The translations under genes and the position numbers were made by a program. The notes below the pieces were generated by a model, which was not told where the DNA came from, did no database searches, and saw only the letters and a list, made by a program, of their open reading frames with translations. Source: JAUSIF01 sp036556265 (GTDB taxonomy: Bacteria; Pseudomonadota; Alphaproteobacteria; Rhizobiales; Xanthobacteraceae). From it: DNA of 19,014 nt. Where the stretch lies: the NCBI GenBank assembly GCA_036556265.1, contig DATBJU010000192.1:1-19014 (forward strand), in the 5' to 3' direction. Of the stretch, positions 6,992-14,800 are shown piece after piece; positions within the stretch are counted from its first letter, which is position 1; every line of letters starts with the position of its first letter.

Positions 6992-8071
6992 ATGGCAGAG
7001 ACCAAGAAATCGCGCAGTTCCGCGGGCAAGGCGGAGGTCGCCGTTCTCGGCGCGTCCGGCTACACGGGCGCCGAACTCGTACGCCTGCTGCTTCGCCATC
7101 CGAAGGTTTCCGTCAAGGGATTGACGGCCGATCGTCGCGCGGGCCAGACGATGGCGGCGGTGTTTCCGCAGTTTGCGTCCTTTGATCTTCCCAAGCTTGT
7201 GACGATCGACGAACTCGACACGAGCGCGTTCGATCTTGTCTTTTGCGCGTTGCCGCATGGCACTTCCCAGGTCGTGATCAAAGCGATCATGGAGAAGGCG
7301 TCCGACGCAAAGATCGTCGATCTGTCCGCCGACTTCCGGATCAGCGATCCCGCGGCCTACGAGAGATGGTACGGCCACCCGCATCAGGCAGTGGAACTGC
7401 AGAAGCAGGCTGTCTACGGCCTGACCGAAATCTATCGCGACGAGATCAAGCCGGCGCGGCTCGTTGCCAATCCCGGGTGTTTCACCACGACCTCGATCCT
7501 CGCGATGGTGCCCTTGATCGAGGCCGGCGCGATCAATCCCGACGAGATCGTGATCGACTCCAAAACCGGCATGACCGGCGCGGGCCGCGCCGCAAAGGAA
7601 ACCATGCTGTTCTCCGAGGTGTCGGAAGGTCTCCATGCCTATGGCGTCGCGCACCACCGCCACATGGCCGAACTCGACCAGGAGTTTTCACTCGCCGCCA
7701 AGCGGCCGGTGACGGCGACGTTCACGCCGCATCTTGCCCCGATGAATCGGGGAATCTACGCGACCCATTACGTCCGCGCGGACGGCAAGACCACCGTCGA
7801 GCAGATGCACCGTGTCCTCGCCGATTTCTACAAGGGCGAGCCGTTCGTCCAGGTCCTGCCGCTCGGGGAAGTGCCGCAGTCGCGCCATACGCGCGGCTCG
7901 AACTATGTGCTGATCGGCGTGATTGCCGACCGGGTCGCGGGGCGGGCGATTGTGATTTCCACGCTCGACAATCTCGTGAAGGGAGCGTCAGGTCAGGCCG
8001 TGCAGAACATGAATCTGATGCTCGGCTTCCCGGAGACGACGGCGCTCGAGCAACTCGCCGTATTTCCGTGA
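6992..8071 (+). CDS. argC: N-acetyl-gamma-glutamyl-phosphate reductase
   Basis: This 359-residue NADPH-dependent enzyme performs the third step of arginine biosynthesis, reducing N-acetylglutamyl-phosphate to the semialdehyde in the cytoplasm. The Rossmann motif GASGYTGAEL is at 20-29. The catalytic Cys163 is in ANPGCF, and the SKTGMTGAGR and HAYGVAHHRHMAEL segments are characteristic. The ATG at 6992 is chosen because AGGAGG precedes it by six bases; the frame is open back to a GTG at 6926 that overlaps the ATPase stop, but those codons (MTARAFLASLVCCMPPPP) do not look like ArgC. The first ~13 residues (MAETKKSRSSAGK) are a short basic extension. It stands 62 bp after the P-ATPase, with which it has no known functional link, and no other arg genes are near, so the gene is scattered from its pathway. 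Confidence 0.95.
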   Translation: MAETKKSRSSAGKAEVAVLGASGYTGAELVRLLLRHPKVSVKGLTADRRAGQTMAAVFPQFASFDLPKLVTIDELDTSAFDLVFCALPHGTSQVVIKAIMEKASDAKIVDLSADFRISDPAAYERWYGHPHQAVELQKQAVYGLTEIYRDEIKPARLVANPGCFTTTSILAMVPLIEAGAINPDEIVIDSKTGMTGAGRAAKETMLFSEVSEGLHAYGVAHHRHMAELDQEFSLAAKRPVTATFTPHLAPMNRGIYATHYVRADGKTTVEQMHRVLADFYKGEPFVQVLPLGEVPQSRHTRGSNYVLIGVIADRVAGRAIVISTLDNLVKGASGQAVQNMNLMLGFPETTALEQLAVFP

Positions 8072-8091
8072 CCGAGCTTTCCGTGACCGAG
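8063..8091 (+). repeat. 15-bp-period tandem duplication across the argC stop codon
   Basis: TTTCCGTGACCGAG occurs at 8063-8076 and again at 8078-8091. Because the period (15) is a multiple of three, the argC frame meets its TGA at 8069-8071 and an identical in-frame TGA 15 bases later. The palindrome GGGACGTCCC (8091-8100) follows directly in the short convergent gap before the MaoC gene. Confidence 0.8.
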
Positions 8092-8119
8092 GGACGTCCC
8101 CCATCACAGTTCGAAACCG

Positions 8120-8596
8120 CTACTTGAAGATCACGAGGCTGAGCGTTTCCGCGACCAGGGCGGGCTTGCCGCTTCGCTCGATCTCGATCGTCACCTCGTA
8201 GCGGAACAGCGCCTCCTTCTCCGAACGCATTGTGATGTCTTTGAGCGTGAAGCGGCCGCGCACGCGCGCCCCGCTTTTCACCGGAGCGAGAAAGCGCACC
8301 CGTTCCAGACCGTAGTTGATGCCGATCGCCTGGTCGGCGAGAGGCGGCAGCGCGTCGTGGCGGAACATCGGCAGGAGCGATAGCGTGAGAAACCCGTGCG
8401 CAATCGTGCCGCCATACGGCGTTTCCGCCTTCGCGCGTATCGGATCGACGTGAATGAACTGATGGTCGCCGGTGACGTCGGCGAATCGATCGATCATCTG
8501 CTGCGTGACTTCATGCCAGCCGGAGATGCCGACTTCCTGCCCGATCCGTGCTTGCAGCGCATCGAGCGATACCGGTTCGTTGCGGCGTGCATCCAT
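8120..8596 (-). CDS. MaoC/NodN-like hot-dog hydratase
   Basis: This 158-residue single hot-dog protein of the MaoC dehydratase family is probably an (R)-specific enoyl-CoA hydratase or related acyl-thioester enzyme. The Asp-x4-His dyad of hydratase 2 is present as Asp44 and His49 in GDHQFIHVDP, followed by the conserved YGGTIAHGFLTLSLLP (61-76), a pattern closest to the NodN branch. The ATG at 8594-8596 is preceded by AAGGGA about 8 bases upstream; the open frame continues upstream into the phaC region but lacks homology. It lies 44 bp downstream of phaC on the same strand, so it is likely co-transcribed and could feed (R)-3-hydroxyacyl-CoA to PHA synthesis. That role is inference from context, since many NodN-like proteins have no proven substrate. 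Confidence 0.85.
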   Translation of the reverse strand: MDARRNEPVSLDALQARIGQEVGISGWHEVTQQMIDRFADVTGDHQFIHVDPIRAKAETPYGGTIAHGFLTLSLLPMFRHDALPPLADQAIGINYGLERVRFLAPVKSGARVRGRFTLKDITMRSEKEALFRYEVTIEIERSGKPALVAETLSLVIFK

Positions 8597-8640
8597 GTCA
8601 ATGGTCCCTTGGGTGGTCGCAATGGGAGCGCCGGCCAAGC

Positions 8641-10446
8641 CTAGGAGCGAACCCTCACGTATCGGCCCGGTGCGTCCTCGATCGGTTTGAACTTGCCGCC
8701 GCCCGGGTCGCGCGCCGCGACGCGCCGTTTGTCCAGCTTCTCCAGCCATTTGAACCAATCCGGCCACCAGGAGCCCGGGTGCTCTTTGGCCTTCTTGATC
8801 CATGCTTCGAGCGCGCCCTTGGCCGCGCCTCCGGTCCAGTACTGATACTTCTTTTTCGCCGGCGGGTTGACGACACCGGCAATGTGCCCGGAGCCCGTGA
8901 GAACGAAACGCACCGATCCGCCAAAGAATTGCGAGCCCAGAAAAACCGATTTTGCCGGCGCGATGTGATCCTCACGGGTAGCGAGATTGTAGATCGGCAG
9001 CTTCACCTTTTTCAGGTCGATCCTGGCCCCACCGATCTCCATCTCGCCCCTGGACAACTTGTTCTCAAGGTAGCAGTTGCGCAGATAGAAGGAGTGATTG
9101 GCGGCCGGCAACCGGGTCGAGTCCGAATTCCAGTAGAGCAGATCGAACGGGAAGGGGGCTTTGCCCCGCATGTAGTTGTTGATGACGTATGGCCAGATCA
9201 AATCGTTGGCGCGCAGCAGGTTGAACGCGGCGGCCATCTTGGCTGCTTCCAGGTAGCCGAGATCCTTCATGCGCCGCTCGATGGCGGCAAGCTGCTCCTC
9301 ATCGACGAATACCTTGAGGTCGCCGGCGTGAGTGAAATCGACCTGCGTCGCGAGGAAGCTCGCGGATAGCGCACGGTCCTCGCCGTTCGCGGCAAGCCAG
9401 CCGAGCGTCGTCGCCAGCAGCGTGCCGCCCACGCAATAGCCGACCGTGTGCGCCTTCGCTTCGCCGGTCACATCGCGCACCACATCGAGCGCGGTGATCA
9501 CGCCTTCGCGCATGTAGTGCTCGAAATTCTTTTCGGCGAGGCGCGCGTCCGGATTTACCCATGAAATGACGAACACGCTGAGACCTTGATCCACCGCCCA
9601 TTTCAAGAGCGACTTGTCCGGCGTCAGGTCGAGCACATAGAACTTGTTGATCCACGGCGGCACGATCAGCAGCGGGACCGCGAGCACGTCCTTGGTGGCC
9701 GGCTCGTACTGGATCAGCTGCATCAACTCGTTCTCGAAAATAACCTTCCCTCGTGTGGTAGCCAGATTTCCGCCGACATCGAAACGGGATGGATCGGTTT
9801 GTCGGATGCGCAGCTCGCCACCGCCCGCCTCGATGTCTTCGGCGAGCATCTTGACCCCGCGCACGAGATTGTCCGCGTTCGAGGAGAACGTCTCCCGCAG
9901 CAGCGCCGGGTTGGTCAGCACGAAATTCGACGGCGATACCGCATTGGCGATCTGCCGCACGTAGAACTCGGCCTTGTGCCTTGTGTGCTCGTCGATCCCC
10001 TGGGCGTCGCGAACCATGCGCTGGGCCCAGTCCGCAGTGACGAGATAGCTTTGCTTTAGCGCGTCGAAGAACGGATTGGCCGACCAATCCGGATCGGAAA
10101 AGCGGTTGTCCTTCGCGTCGGGTTTCACTGGCGGCTCTGCTTGCTCTCCGGCGAGCCGCTTCACGGACCCCGTCCAGACGTCGATATAGCTTTTCATCAG
10201 GCTGGACTGCGCCTCGAGCGCACGCTGCGGGTCGGCCAGCCAATACTCGGCGACTTGACCGAGGGTCTTCACTGCGTCGGCGATCTGCTCGGCGAGCTCG
10301 TCGGTCAGTTGGCCTTCCTCGCGCGGTTTCAGATACGCCGAGAGCGCGCGACCGCCTTCTTCCACCATGCGGGCGAGGTTCTTAGCAAAGGCCTCCGGGT
10401 CGGCCGGACCGGCCTTCAGAGGGCCCTCATCGGACTTGCCGTGCAT
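8641..10446 (-). CDS. phaC: class I poly(3-hydroxyalkanoate) synthase
   Basis: This 601-residue enzyme polymerises (R)-3-hydroxyacyl-CoA, chiefly 3-hydroxybutyryl-CoA, into storage polyester at the granule surface. The length is typical of class I enzymes that act without PhaE or PhaR. The alpha/beta-hydrolase-like catalytic domain carries the lipase-like box GYCVGG with Cys338, Asp493 in TREDHIAP, and His521 in SGHIAGVVNPP. The PPWINKFYVLDL (263-274) and SWVNPD (295-300) segments are also characteristic. The ATG at 10444-10446 has GGAG five bases upstream; the frame extends about 107 codons further 5' across the divergent promoter region but without family resemblance. It is followed by the MaoC-like gene and diverges from a small lipoprotein gene. 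The phaAB genes, phasins and depolymerase are not in this window. Confidence 0.96.
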   Translation of the reverse strand: MHGKSDEGPLKAGPADPEAFAKNLARMVEEGGRALSAYLKPREEGQLTDELAEQIADAVKTLGQVAEYWLADPQRALEAQSSLMKSYIDVWTGSVKRLAGEQAEPPVKPDAKDNRFSDPDWSANPFFDALKQSYLVTADWAQRMVRDAQGIDEHTRHKAEFYVRQIANAVSPSNFVLTNPALLRETFSSNADNLVRGVKMLAEDIEAGGGELRIRQTDPSRFDVGGNLATTRGKVIFENELMQLIQYEPATKDVLAVPLLIVPPWINKFYVLDLTPDKSLLKWAVDQGLSVFVISWVNPDARLAEKNFEHYMREGVITALDVVRDVTGEAKAHTVGYCVGGTLLATTLGWLAANGEDRALSASFLATQVDFTHAGDLKVFVDEEQLAAIERRMKDLGYLEAAKMAAAFNLLRANDLIWPYVINNYMRGKAPFPFDLLYWNSDSTRLPAANHSFYLRNCYLENKLSRGEMEIGGARIDLKKVKLPIYNLATREDHIAPAKSVFLGSQFFGGSVRFVLTGSGHIAGVVNPPAKKKYQYWTGGAAKGALEAWIKKAKEHPGSWWPDWFKWLEKLDKRRVAARDPGGGKFKPIEDAPGRYVRVRS

Positions 10447-10561
10447 AGGATCTCCGCACCTGGGATGCGCCCCGCCTTCGCCCCCAATCGTGCTTCCGCC
10501 ATAATAGGCGGCGACACAGCCGACCGCCATAGAACCGGAGGCTGGCGACAGGAGCGGGCGA

Positions 10562-10861
10562 GTGCAGGCGTCTTCTGAGCGTGCGCTGCGAAAAGGATCG
10601 TATCGAGCGGTCCTGCTGTTCGCGTTAACCGGTGCACTTTTCGTTGCAGGTTGCGCCAACGAAGGCATCTTCCCGCGCAGCGAACTCCCGTCCGCCAACG
10701 TCGGTCCTCCGCTCCCGTTCCCGACGCTTAACGCCGCTCCGGTCGATGATGACAACCGTGTGCTCACGACCGCCGAGCGGGAAGCAATGGAGGCTCAGTT
10801 GAGCAAGCTCGCAAGCGAGCGAGAAGCAGGCGTGCGAAAGCGCATTGAACGCAGCAAATAG
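10562..10861 (+). CDS. small lipoprotein, function unknown
   Basis: This 99-residue protein begins with GTG at 10562, supported by AGGAG at 10550-10554 with 7-base spacing. A basic start (residues 1-15) leads to a hydrophobic segment (AVLLFALTGALF) and a lipobox VAGC, so Cys31 would be lipidated after signal peptidase II cleavage. There is no Asp just after the Cys, so outer-membrane sorting is plausible. The mature part is Pro/Asn-rich (ELPSANVGPPLPFPTL) and ends in a charged amphipathic helix (TTAEREAMEAQLSKLASERE). Short lipoproteins of this design are common in Hyphomicrobiales, but I know no function. It diverges from phaC over 115 bp and stands 94 bp upstream of the aminotransferase gene. 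An envelope-linked structural role is only a guess. Confidence 0.82.
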   Translation: MQASSERALRKGSYRAVLLFALTGALFVAGCANEGIFPRSELPSANVGPPLPFPTLNAAPVDDDNRVLTTAEREAMEAQLSKLASEREAGVRKRIERSK

Positions 10862-10955
10862 CGCAAAAACCGCCTCTCTACCGATGCGGCGTTCGGTGCT
10901 ATGACAATCCGCGACCGGGCTGGGTTTTCCGATTCCCACCCAAGGACTTGAAGCA

Positions 10956-12173
10956 ATGCACGAATTTCATCGCATCCGGCGCCTGCCGCCGTACATCTTT
11001 GAGAGCGTCAACCGGGTGAAGGCGGCTGCCCGCAATCAGGGTGTCGACGTCATCGATCTCGGCATGGGCAACCCGGATTTGCCGACACCAACGCACATCG
11101 TGGAGAAATTGAAGGAGACGGTCGGCAAGCCGCGCACCGACCGCTATTCCGCGTCGAAAGGGATTCCCGGATTGCGCAAGGCGCAGGCTGGCTACTACGG
11201 CCGCCGCTTCGGCGTGAAGCTCAATCCCGACACGCAGGTGGTTGCGACGCTCGGCTCGAAGGAAGGCTTCGCCAATATGGCGCAGGCGATCAGCGGGCCC
11301 GGCGACCTCGTGCTTGTCCCGAACCCTTCCTATCCGATCCACGCATTCGGATTTCTCATGGCTGAGGCCGTGATCCGATCGGTCCCGTGCGAGCCGGGCC
11401 CGGAATTTTTCTACGCGCTCGAGCGCGCGGTAATTCATTCGACGCCGAAGCCGATTGCGCTCGTCCTCTGTTATCCGGCCAACCCGACGGCGATGACCGC
11501 CGAACTCGATTTCTACAGGGACGTGGTCGCGTTCGCGAAGAAGCACGACCTCATCGTGCTGTCCGATCTCGCTTACGCCGAGATCTATTTTGAGAACAAT
11601 CCGCCGCCGTCGATCCTTCAGGTCCCCGGGGCCTTCGACGTGGCGGCCGAGTTCACGTCGATGTCGAAGACCTTCTCAATGCCGGGCTGGCGCATTGGCT
11701 TCGCGGTCGGCAACGAAAGACTGATCGCGGCGCTTACGCGCGTGAAATCCTATCTCGACTACGGTGCGTTCACGCCTGTGCAGGTCGCGGCCGCGGCTGC
11801 GCTCAATGGCCCGCAGGAGTGCATCGACGAGATGCGTGCGACTTACAAGAAGCGCCGCGATGCGCTCGTGGAGAGCTTCACCCGCGCGGGCTGGGCGATC
11901 CCGGCGCCGAGGGCCTCGATGTTCGCCTGGGCGCCGCTGCCCGATCGCTTCAAGGATGTGGGCAGCGTGAAGTTCGCCGAATTGCTCATCGAGAAGGCCC
12001 AGGTCGCGGTCTCCCCCGGCGTCGGCTTCGGCGAGCATGGCGAAGGCTTCGTGCGCATTGCCCTCGTGGAGAACGAGCAGCGCATCCGCCAGGCCGCCCG
12101 CAACCTGCGCCGCTTCCTCGACTCCGCGGACAAGCTGTTGCACAACGTCGTTCCTCTCGCCGCGCGCGGCTAG
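10956..12173 (+). CDS. alaC: class I/II PLP aminotransferase, AlaC-like
   Basis: This 405-residue fold-type I aminotransferase has its PLP-binding lysine at Lys238 in SMSKTFSMPGWRIGF and the conserved MGNPDLPTP (37-45), CYPANPTA (172-179) and SDLAYAEIYF (203-212) segments. The opening RIRRLPPYIFESVN and its length match the AlaC/YfdZ branch, which makes alanine from pyruvate and glutamate. Automated pipelines often label this branch LL-diaminopimelate aminotransferase, but the sequence does not settle which. The start at ATG 10956 has AAGGA about 9 bases upstream. It ends 21 bp before hom on the same strand, so the two are likely an operon. That pairing with the homoserine branch would suit either an alanine/aspartate-family supply role or diaminopimelate metabolism. 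Confidence 0.88.
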   Translation: MHEFHRIRRLPPYIFESVNRVKAAARNQGVDVIDLGMGNPDLPTPTHIVEKLKETVGKPRTDRYSASKGIPGLRKAQAGYYGRRFGVKLNPDTQVVATLGSKEGFANMAQAISGPGDLVLVPNPSYPIHAFGFLMAEAVIRSVPCEPGPEFFYALERAVIHSTPKPIALVLCYPANPTAMTAELDFYRDVVAFAKKHDLIVLSDLAYAEIYFENNPPPSILQVPGAFDVAAEFTSMSKTFSMPGWRIGFAVGNERLIAALTRVKSYLDYGAFTPVQVAAAAALNGPQECIDEMRATYKKRRDALVESFTRAGWAIPAPRASMFAWAPLPDRFKDVGSVKFAELLIEKAQVAVSPGVGFGEHGEGFVRIALVENEQRIRQAARNLRRFLDSADKLLHNVVPLAARG

Positions 12174-12194
12174 CGCGCGTTTCCCGGTCTCGTG

Positions 12195-13514
12195 ATGGCG
12201 CCGCTCAGGGTGGGTCTCGCCGGTTTGGGCACGGTCGGCTCGGCCGTCGTGAAGATGCTCGTGCAATCGCGCGAGCAGCTCACCGAACGTGCAGGCCGGC
12301 CGATCGAGTTGACCGCCTACGCCTCCAAGGACCCACCGAAGGACAAGAGCATCGATCTCGCAAAGGCCCGCAAGGTCGACGATCCCGTGGCGCTCGCGAC
12401 GGACCCTGGCATCGACGTGTTCGTCGAGTTGATGGGCGGGGATGACGACCCGGCGAAGCGCGCAGTTGAGGCGGCGCTCGGCGCAGGCCGGCCCGTCGTC
12501 ACCGCAAACAAGGCGCTGATCGCGCGGCACGGCAATGCGCTCGCGAGACTCGCGGAAAAGAAGAGCGCATCGTTCGCCTTCGAGGCGTCCGTCGGCGGCG
12601 GCATCCCCATTGTGAAGACCCTTCGCGAAGGATTGGGTGGCGCACGCATTTCTCGCGTCTACGGAATTCTCAACGGTACCTGCAATTTCATCCTCACGAA
12701 GATGCAGCGAGAGCGCCGCCCGTTCGCGGATTGCCTCAAGGATGCACAGCGCCTCGGCTACGCCGAGGCCGATCCGACGTTCGACATCGGCGGGTTTGAT
12801 ACCGCCCACAAGATCGCGATCCTCACGAGTCTCGCCTTCGGCACGGAAATCAATGTGGACGCCGTGCACGTGGAAGGGATCGAAACGATAACGCTCGCAG
12901 ATCTCCAGGCTGCCGATGATCTCGGATACAAGGTGAAGCTTCTTGGCGTTGCCTCTCGCACCGACGCGGGTATCGAGCAACGCGTGCACCCCACGATGGT
13001 CCCGAAGCATTCGACGATCGGCGGCGTCGACGGGGTGCTGAACGCGGTCGCGATCGACTCCGACATGATGGATCTGACGCTTGTCGGTCCCGGCGCCGGC
13101 GGGCCGGCAACCTCTTCCGCCGTGGTGGCGGACCTCGTCGATCTCGCCCGCGGGCGGCTTTCCCCCCCGCTTGGGCGTCCTGCCGGACAACTCGCGAAAT
13201 CGACGCAGGCGCCGATCCAGCGCCACGAAGGCGGTTACTACATCCGTCTTGCCGCGCTCGACCGGCCCGGCACCATGGCGACGATCTCCAGGGCGATGGC
13301 GGCCGAGAACATTTCGCTCGAATCCATTGTGCAGCGCCACGAAAACGCACGCCCGCACGGGGGCGACGATCCGAAGAGCGCGGCCGCTCCTGCGTCCGTG
13401 GTTCTGATCACTTATGCTACCAACGAAGATGCAGTGCGCCGCGCCCTCGCGGCAATCGAGCGAGAAGGTGTTGTGGCTGAGAGGCCGCAACTGATCCGCA
13501 TCGAGAAGAGCTAA
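12195..13514 (+). CDS. hom: homoserine dehydrogenase
   Basis: This 439-residue enzyme reduces aspartate semialdehyde to homoserine, the branch to threonine and methionine. The N-terminal Rossmann domain has GLGTVG (10-15). The catalytic domain has VGGGIPIVKTLREGL, NGTCNF from residue 160, and Lys206 in DIGGFDTAHKIAIL, the conserved catalytic region. A C-terminal ACT domain (about 348-435, starting YYIRLAALDRPG) would bind a feedback regulator, normally threonine. It is split by a short Gly/Asp/Ala-rich loop (HENARPHGGDDPKSAAA). GTG at 12192 directly precedes ATG at 12195, so either may initiate. No Shine-Dalgarno is visible, so translational coupling to the aminotransferase 21 bp upstream is likely. 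No fused aspartokinase domain is present. Confidence 0.96.
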   Translation: MAPLRVGLAGLGTVGSAVVKMLVQSREQLTERAGRPIELTAYASKDPPKDKSIDLAKARKVDDPVALATDPGIDVFVELMGGDDDPAKRAVEAALGAGRPVVTANKALIARHGNALARLAEKKSASFAFEASVGGGIPIVKTLREGLGGARISRVYGILNGTCNFILTKMQRERRPFADCLKDAQRLGYAEADPTFDIGGFDTAHKIAILTSLAFGTEINVDAVHVEGIETITLADLQAADDLGYKVKLLGVASRTDAGIEQRVHPTMVPKHSTIGGVDGVLNAVAIDSDMMDLTLVGPGAGGPATSSAVVADLVDLARGRLSPPLGRPAGQLAKSTQAPIQRHEGGYYIRLAALDRPGTMATISRAMAAENISLESIVQRHENARPHGGDDPKSAAAPASVVLITYATNEDAVRRALAAIEREGVVAERPQLIRIEKS

Positions 13515-13550
13515 ATCGGACTGGCATTGAGGCACAGAAATTCGCAACAT

Positions 13551-13670
13551 CGTCATGGCCGGGCGAAAGGCGCGAAGCGCCGTCTTCGCGCCTGAAGTCC
13601 CGGCCATCCACGCCTTGATCAATAGCAGGGCCGGAAGGCGTGGAGGCCCGGCATAAAGCCGGGCACGACG
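13551..13670. repeat. composite palindromic (REP-like) intergenic element
   Basis: Nested inverted repeats fill the hom-glpX gap. ATGGCCGGG (13555-13563) pairs with CCCGGCCAT (13599-13607), and inside it GGCGCGAAG (13569-13577) pairs with CTTCGCGCC (13584-13592). CCACGCCTT (13608-13616) pairs with AAGGCGTGG (13635-13643), and CCCGGC (13647-13652) with GCCGGG (13658-13663). The ends (CGTCATGGCCGGG and GCCGGGCACGACG) are imperfect inverted copies. The layout matches the CGTCATGGCCGGG-type dispersed palindromes known from Bradyrhizobium relatives. It may fold in hom mRNA as an attenuator or 3' stabiliser. Confidence 0.8.
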
Positions 13671-13689
13671 AATAAGAAGAGGAGGCGTC

Positions 13690-14685
13690 ATGGTTTCGAT
13701 CACTGTTCAACCCGGTCTGGTGATCGAACGCATTCTCAGCCTCGAGATCGTGCGAGTGACCGAACGCGCCGCGGTCTCGGCCGCGAGACTGCGCGGACGC
13801 GGCGACGAAAAGGCGGCGGACCAGGCCGCGGTCGACGCCATGCGGCGCGAGCTGAACAATCTGCCGATCGATGGCACCGTCGTGATCGGGGAAGGGGAGC
13901 GGGACGAGGCGCCGATGCTGTTCATCGGCGAGACCGTCGGCAACAAGAAGGGACCGAAGGTCGATATCGCCGTCGACCCGCTTGAGGGCACGACCCTTTG
14001 CGCCAAGAATATGCCCGGCGCGATCGCAACGATGGCGATGGCCGAGGGCGGCACGCTCTTGAATGCCCCCGACGTCTACATGGAGAAAGTTGCCATCGGC
14101 CCCGGCTATCCGCCGGGCTGTGTTGATCTGGACGCGCCCCCCGACGAGAACGTACGTGCACTCGCCAAAGCCAAGGGTGTGAAGCCAAGTGACATCACCG
14201 CACTGATTCTGGACCGGCCTCGTCATGCCGATCTGATTGCCGCCATGCGCAAGGTAGGCGCCGCCGTACGGCTGATCACCGACGGCGACGTCGCCGGCGT
14301 GATCCACACCGCCGATGCGAAGAACACGGGTATTGATATTTACATGGGCATTGGCGGCGCGCCGGAGGGCGTGCTCGCAGCGGCCGCGCTTCGCTGCATT
14401 GGCGGTCAGATGCAAGGGCGTCTTGTGCTCGACACCGACGAGAAACGTCAGCGCGCCGCAAAGATGGGTGTGAAGGACCCGCGCAAAAAGTATCGGATCG
14501 AAGACATGGTGCGCGGCGACTGTCTGTTCGCGGCGACGGGCGTCACCAACGGGGACATGTTGAGGGGCGTTCGCTTCGATCATGAGCTGATCCACACGCA
14601 GACCGTGGTCATGCGCTCGGTCACCGGCACGGTACGCTGGATCGAGGCGGAGCACCGTCAGCTCGACAAGTTTCATCTCGATTAA
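13690..14685 (+). CDS. glpX: class II fructose-1,6-bisphosphatase
   Basis: This 331-residue GlpX-type phosphatase converts fructose-1,6-bisphosphate to fructose-6-phosphate in gluconeogenesis and, in autotrophs, in the Calvin cycle; many such enzymes also act on sedoheptulose-1,7-bisphosphate. The signatures VIGEGERDEAPML (65-77), DPLEGTT (96-102) and LILDRPRH provide the metal and substrate residues, and the length is standard. GAGGAGG lies about 5 bases before ATG 13690. The first residues (MVSITVQPGLVIERILSLEIVR) lead into the usual N-terminal helix. It follows hom across a 175-bp gap filled by a palindromic repeat, so it may have its own promoter or be read through from hom. Confidence 0.95.
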   Translation: MVSITVQPGLVIERILSLEIVRVTERAAVSAARLRGRGDEKAADQAAVDAMRRELNNLPIDGTVVIGEGERDEAPMLFIGETVGNKKGPKVDIAVDPLEGTTLCAKNMPGAIATMAMAEGGTLLNAPDVYMEKVAIGPGYPPGCVDLDAPPDENVRALAKAKGVKPSDITALILDRPRHADLIAAMRKVGAAVRLITDGDVAGVIHTADAKNTGIDIYMGIGGAPEGVLAAAALRCIGGQMQGRLVLDTDEKRQRAAKMGVKDPRKKYRIEDMVRGDCLFAATGVTNGDMLRGVRFDHELIHTQTVVMRSVTGTVRWIEAEHRQLDKFHLD

Positions 14686-14687
14686 CC

Positions 14688-14787
14688 CGTCGTCCCGGAA
14701 ACGCGCGCAGCGCGTTATCCGGGACCGTCACAAAAGCAGACGATCCTGGGTCTCGCGCCGCTTTCTCGGCGCTCGCCCGGGATGACG
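14688..14787. repeat. second composite palindromic (REP-like) element
   Basis: The glpX-GNAT gap holds a long hairpin: TCCCGGA (14693-14699) plus AACGCGC (14700-14706), paired with GCGCGTT (14710-14716) and TCCGGGA (14718-14724), with one bulged A. A second hairpin has GCGCCG (14755-14760) pairing with CGGCGC (14767-14772). The outer ends CGTCGTCCCGG and CCGGGATGACG pair at 10 of 11 positions. The end motif resembles that of the element between hom and glpX, suggesting one repeat family. It begins 3 bp after the glpX stop. Confidence 0.78.
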
Positions 14788-14800
14788 GTGGAGGAGCACG

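Noticed and set aside
13551..13670. Possible CRISPR or small RNA gene in the hom-glpX gap
   Set aside because: There are no regularly spaced direct repeats or spacers; the structure is explained by nested inverted repeats of REP type.
11676..13703. A 675-codon minus-strand open frame opposite the aminotransferase and hom
   Set aside because: It lies over two strongly supported genes on the other strand, and its translation is Arg/His-rich low-information sequence without motifs.
13417..14676. A 419-codon minus-strand open frame opposite hom and glpX
   Set aside because: It is a shadow of the GlpX frame and has no recognisable domain or ribosome binding site.
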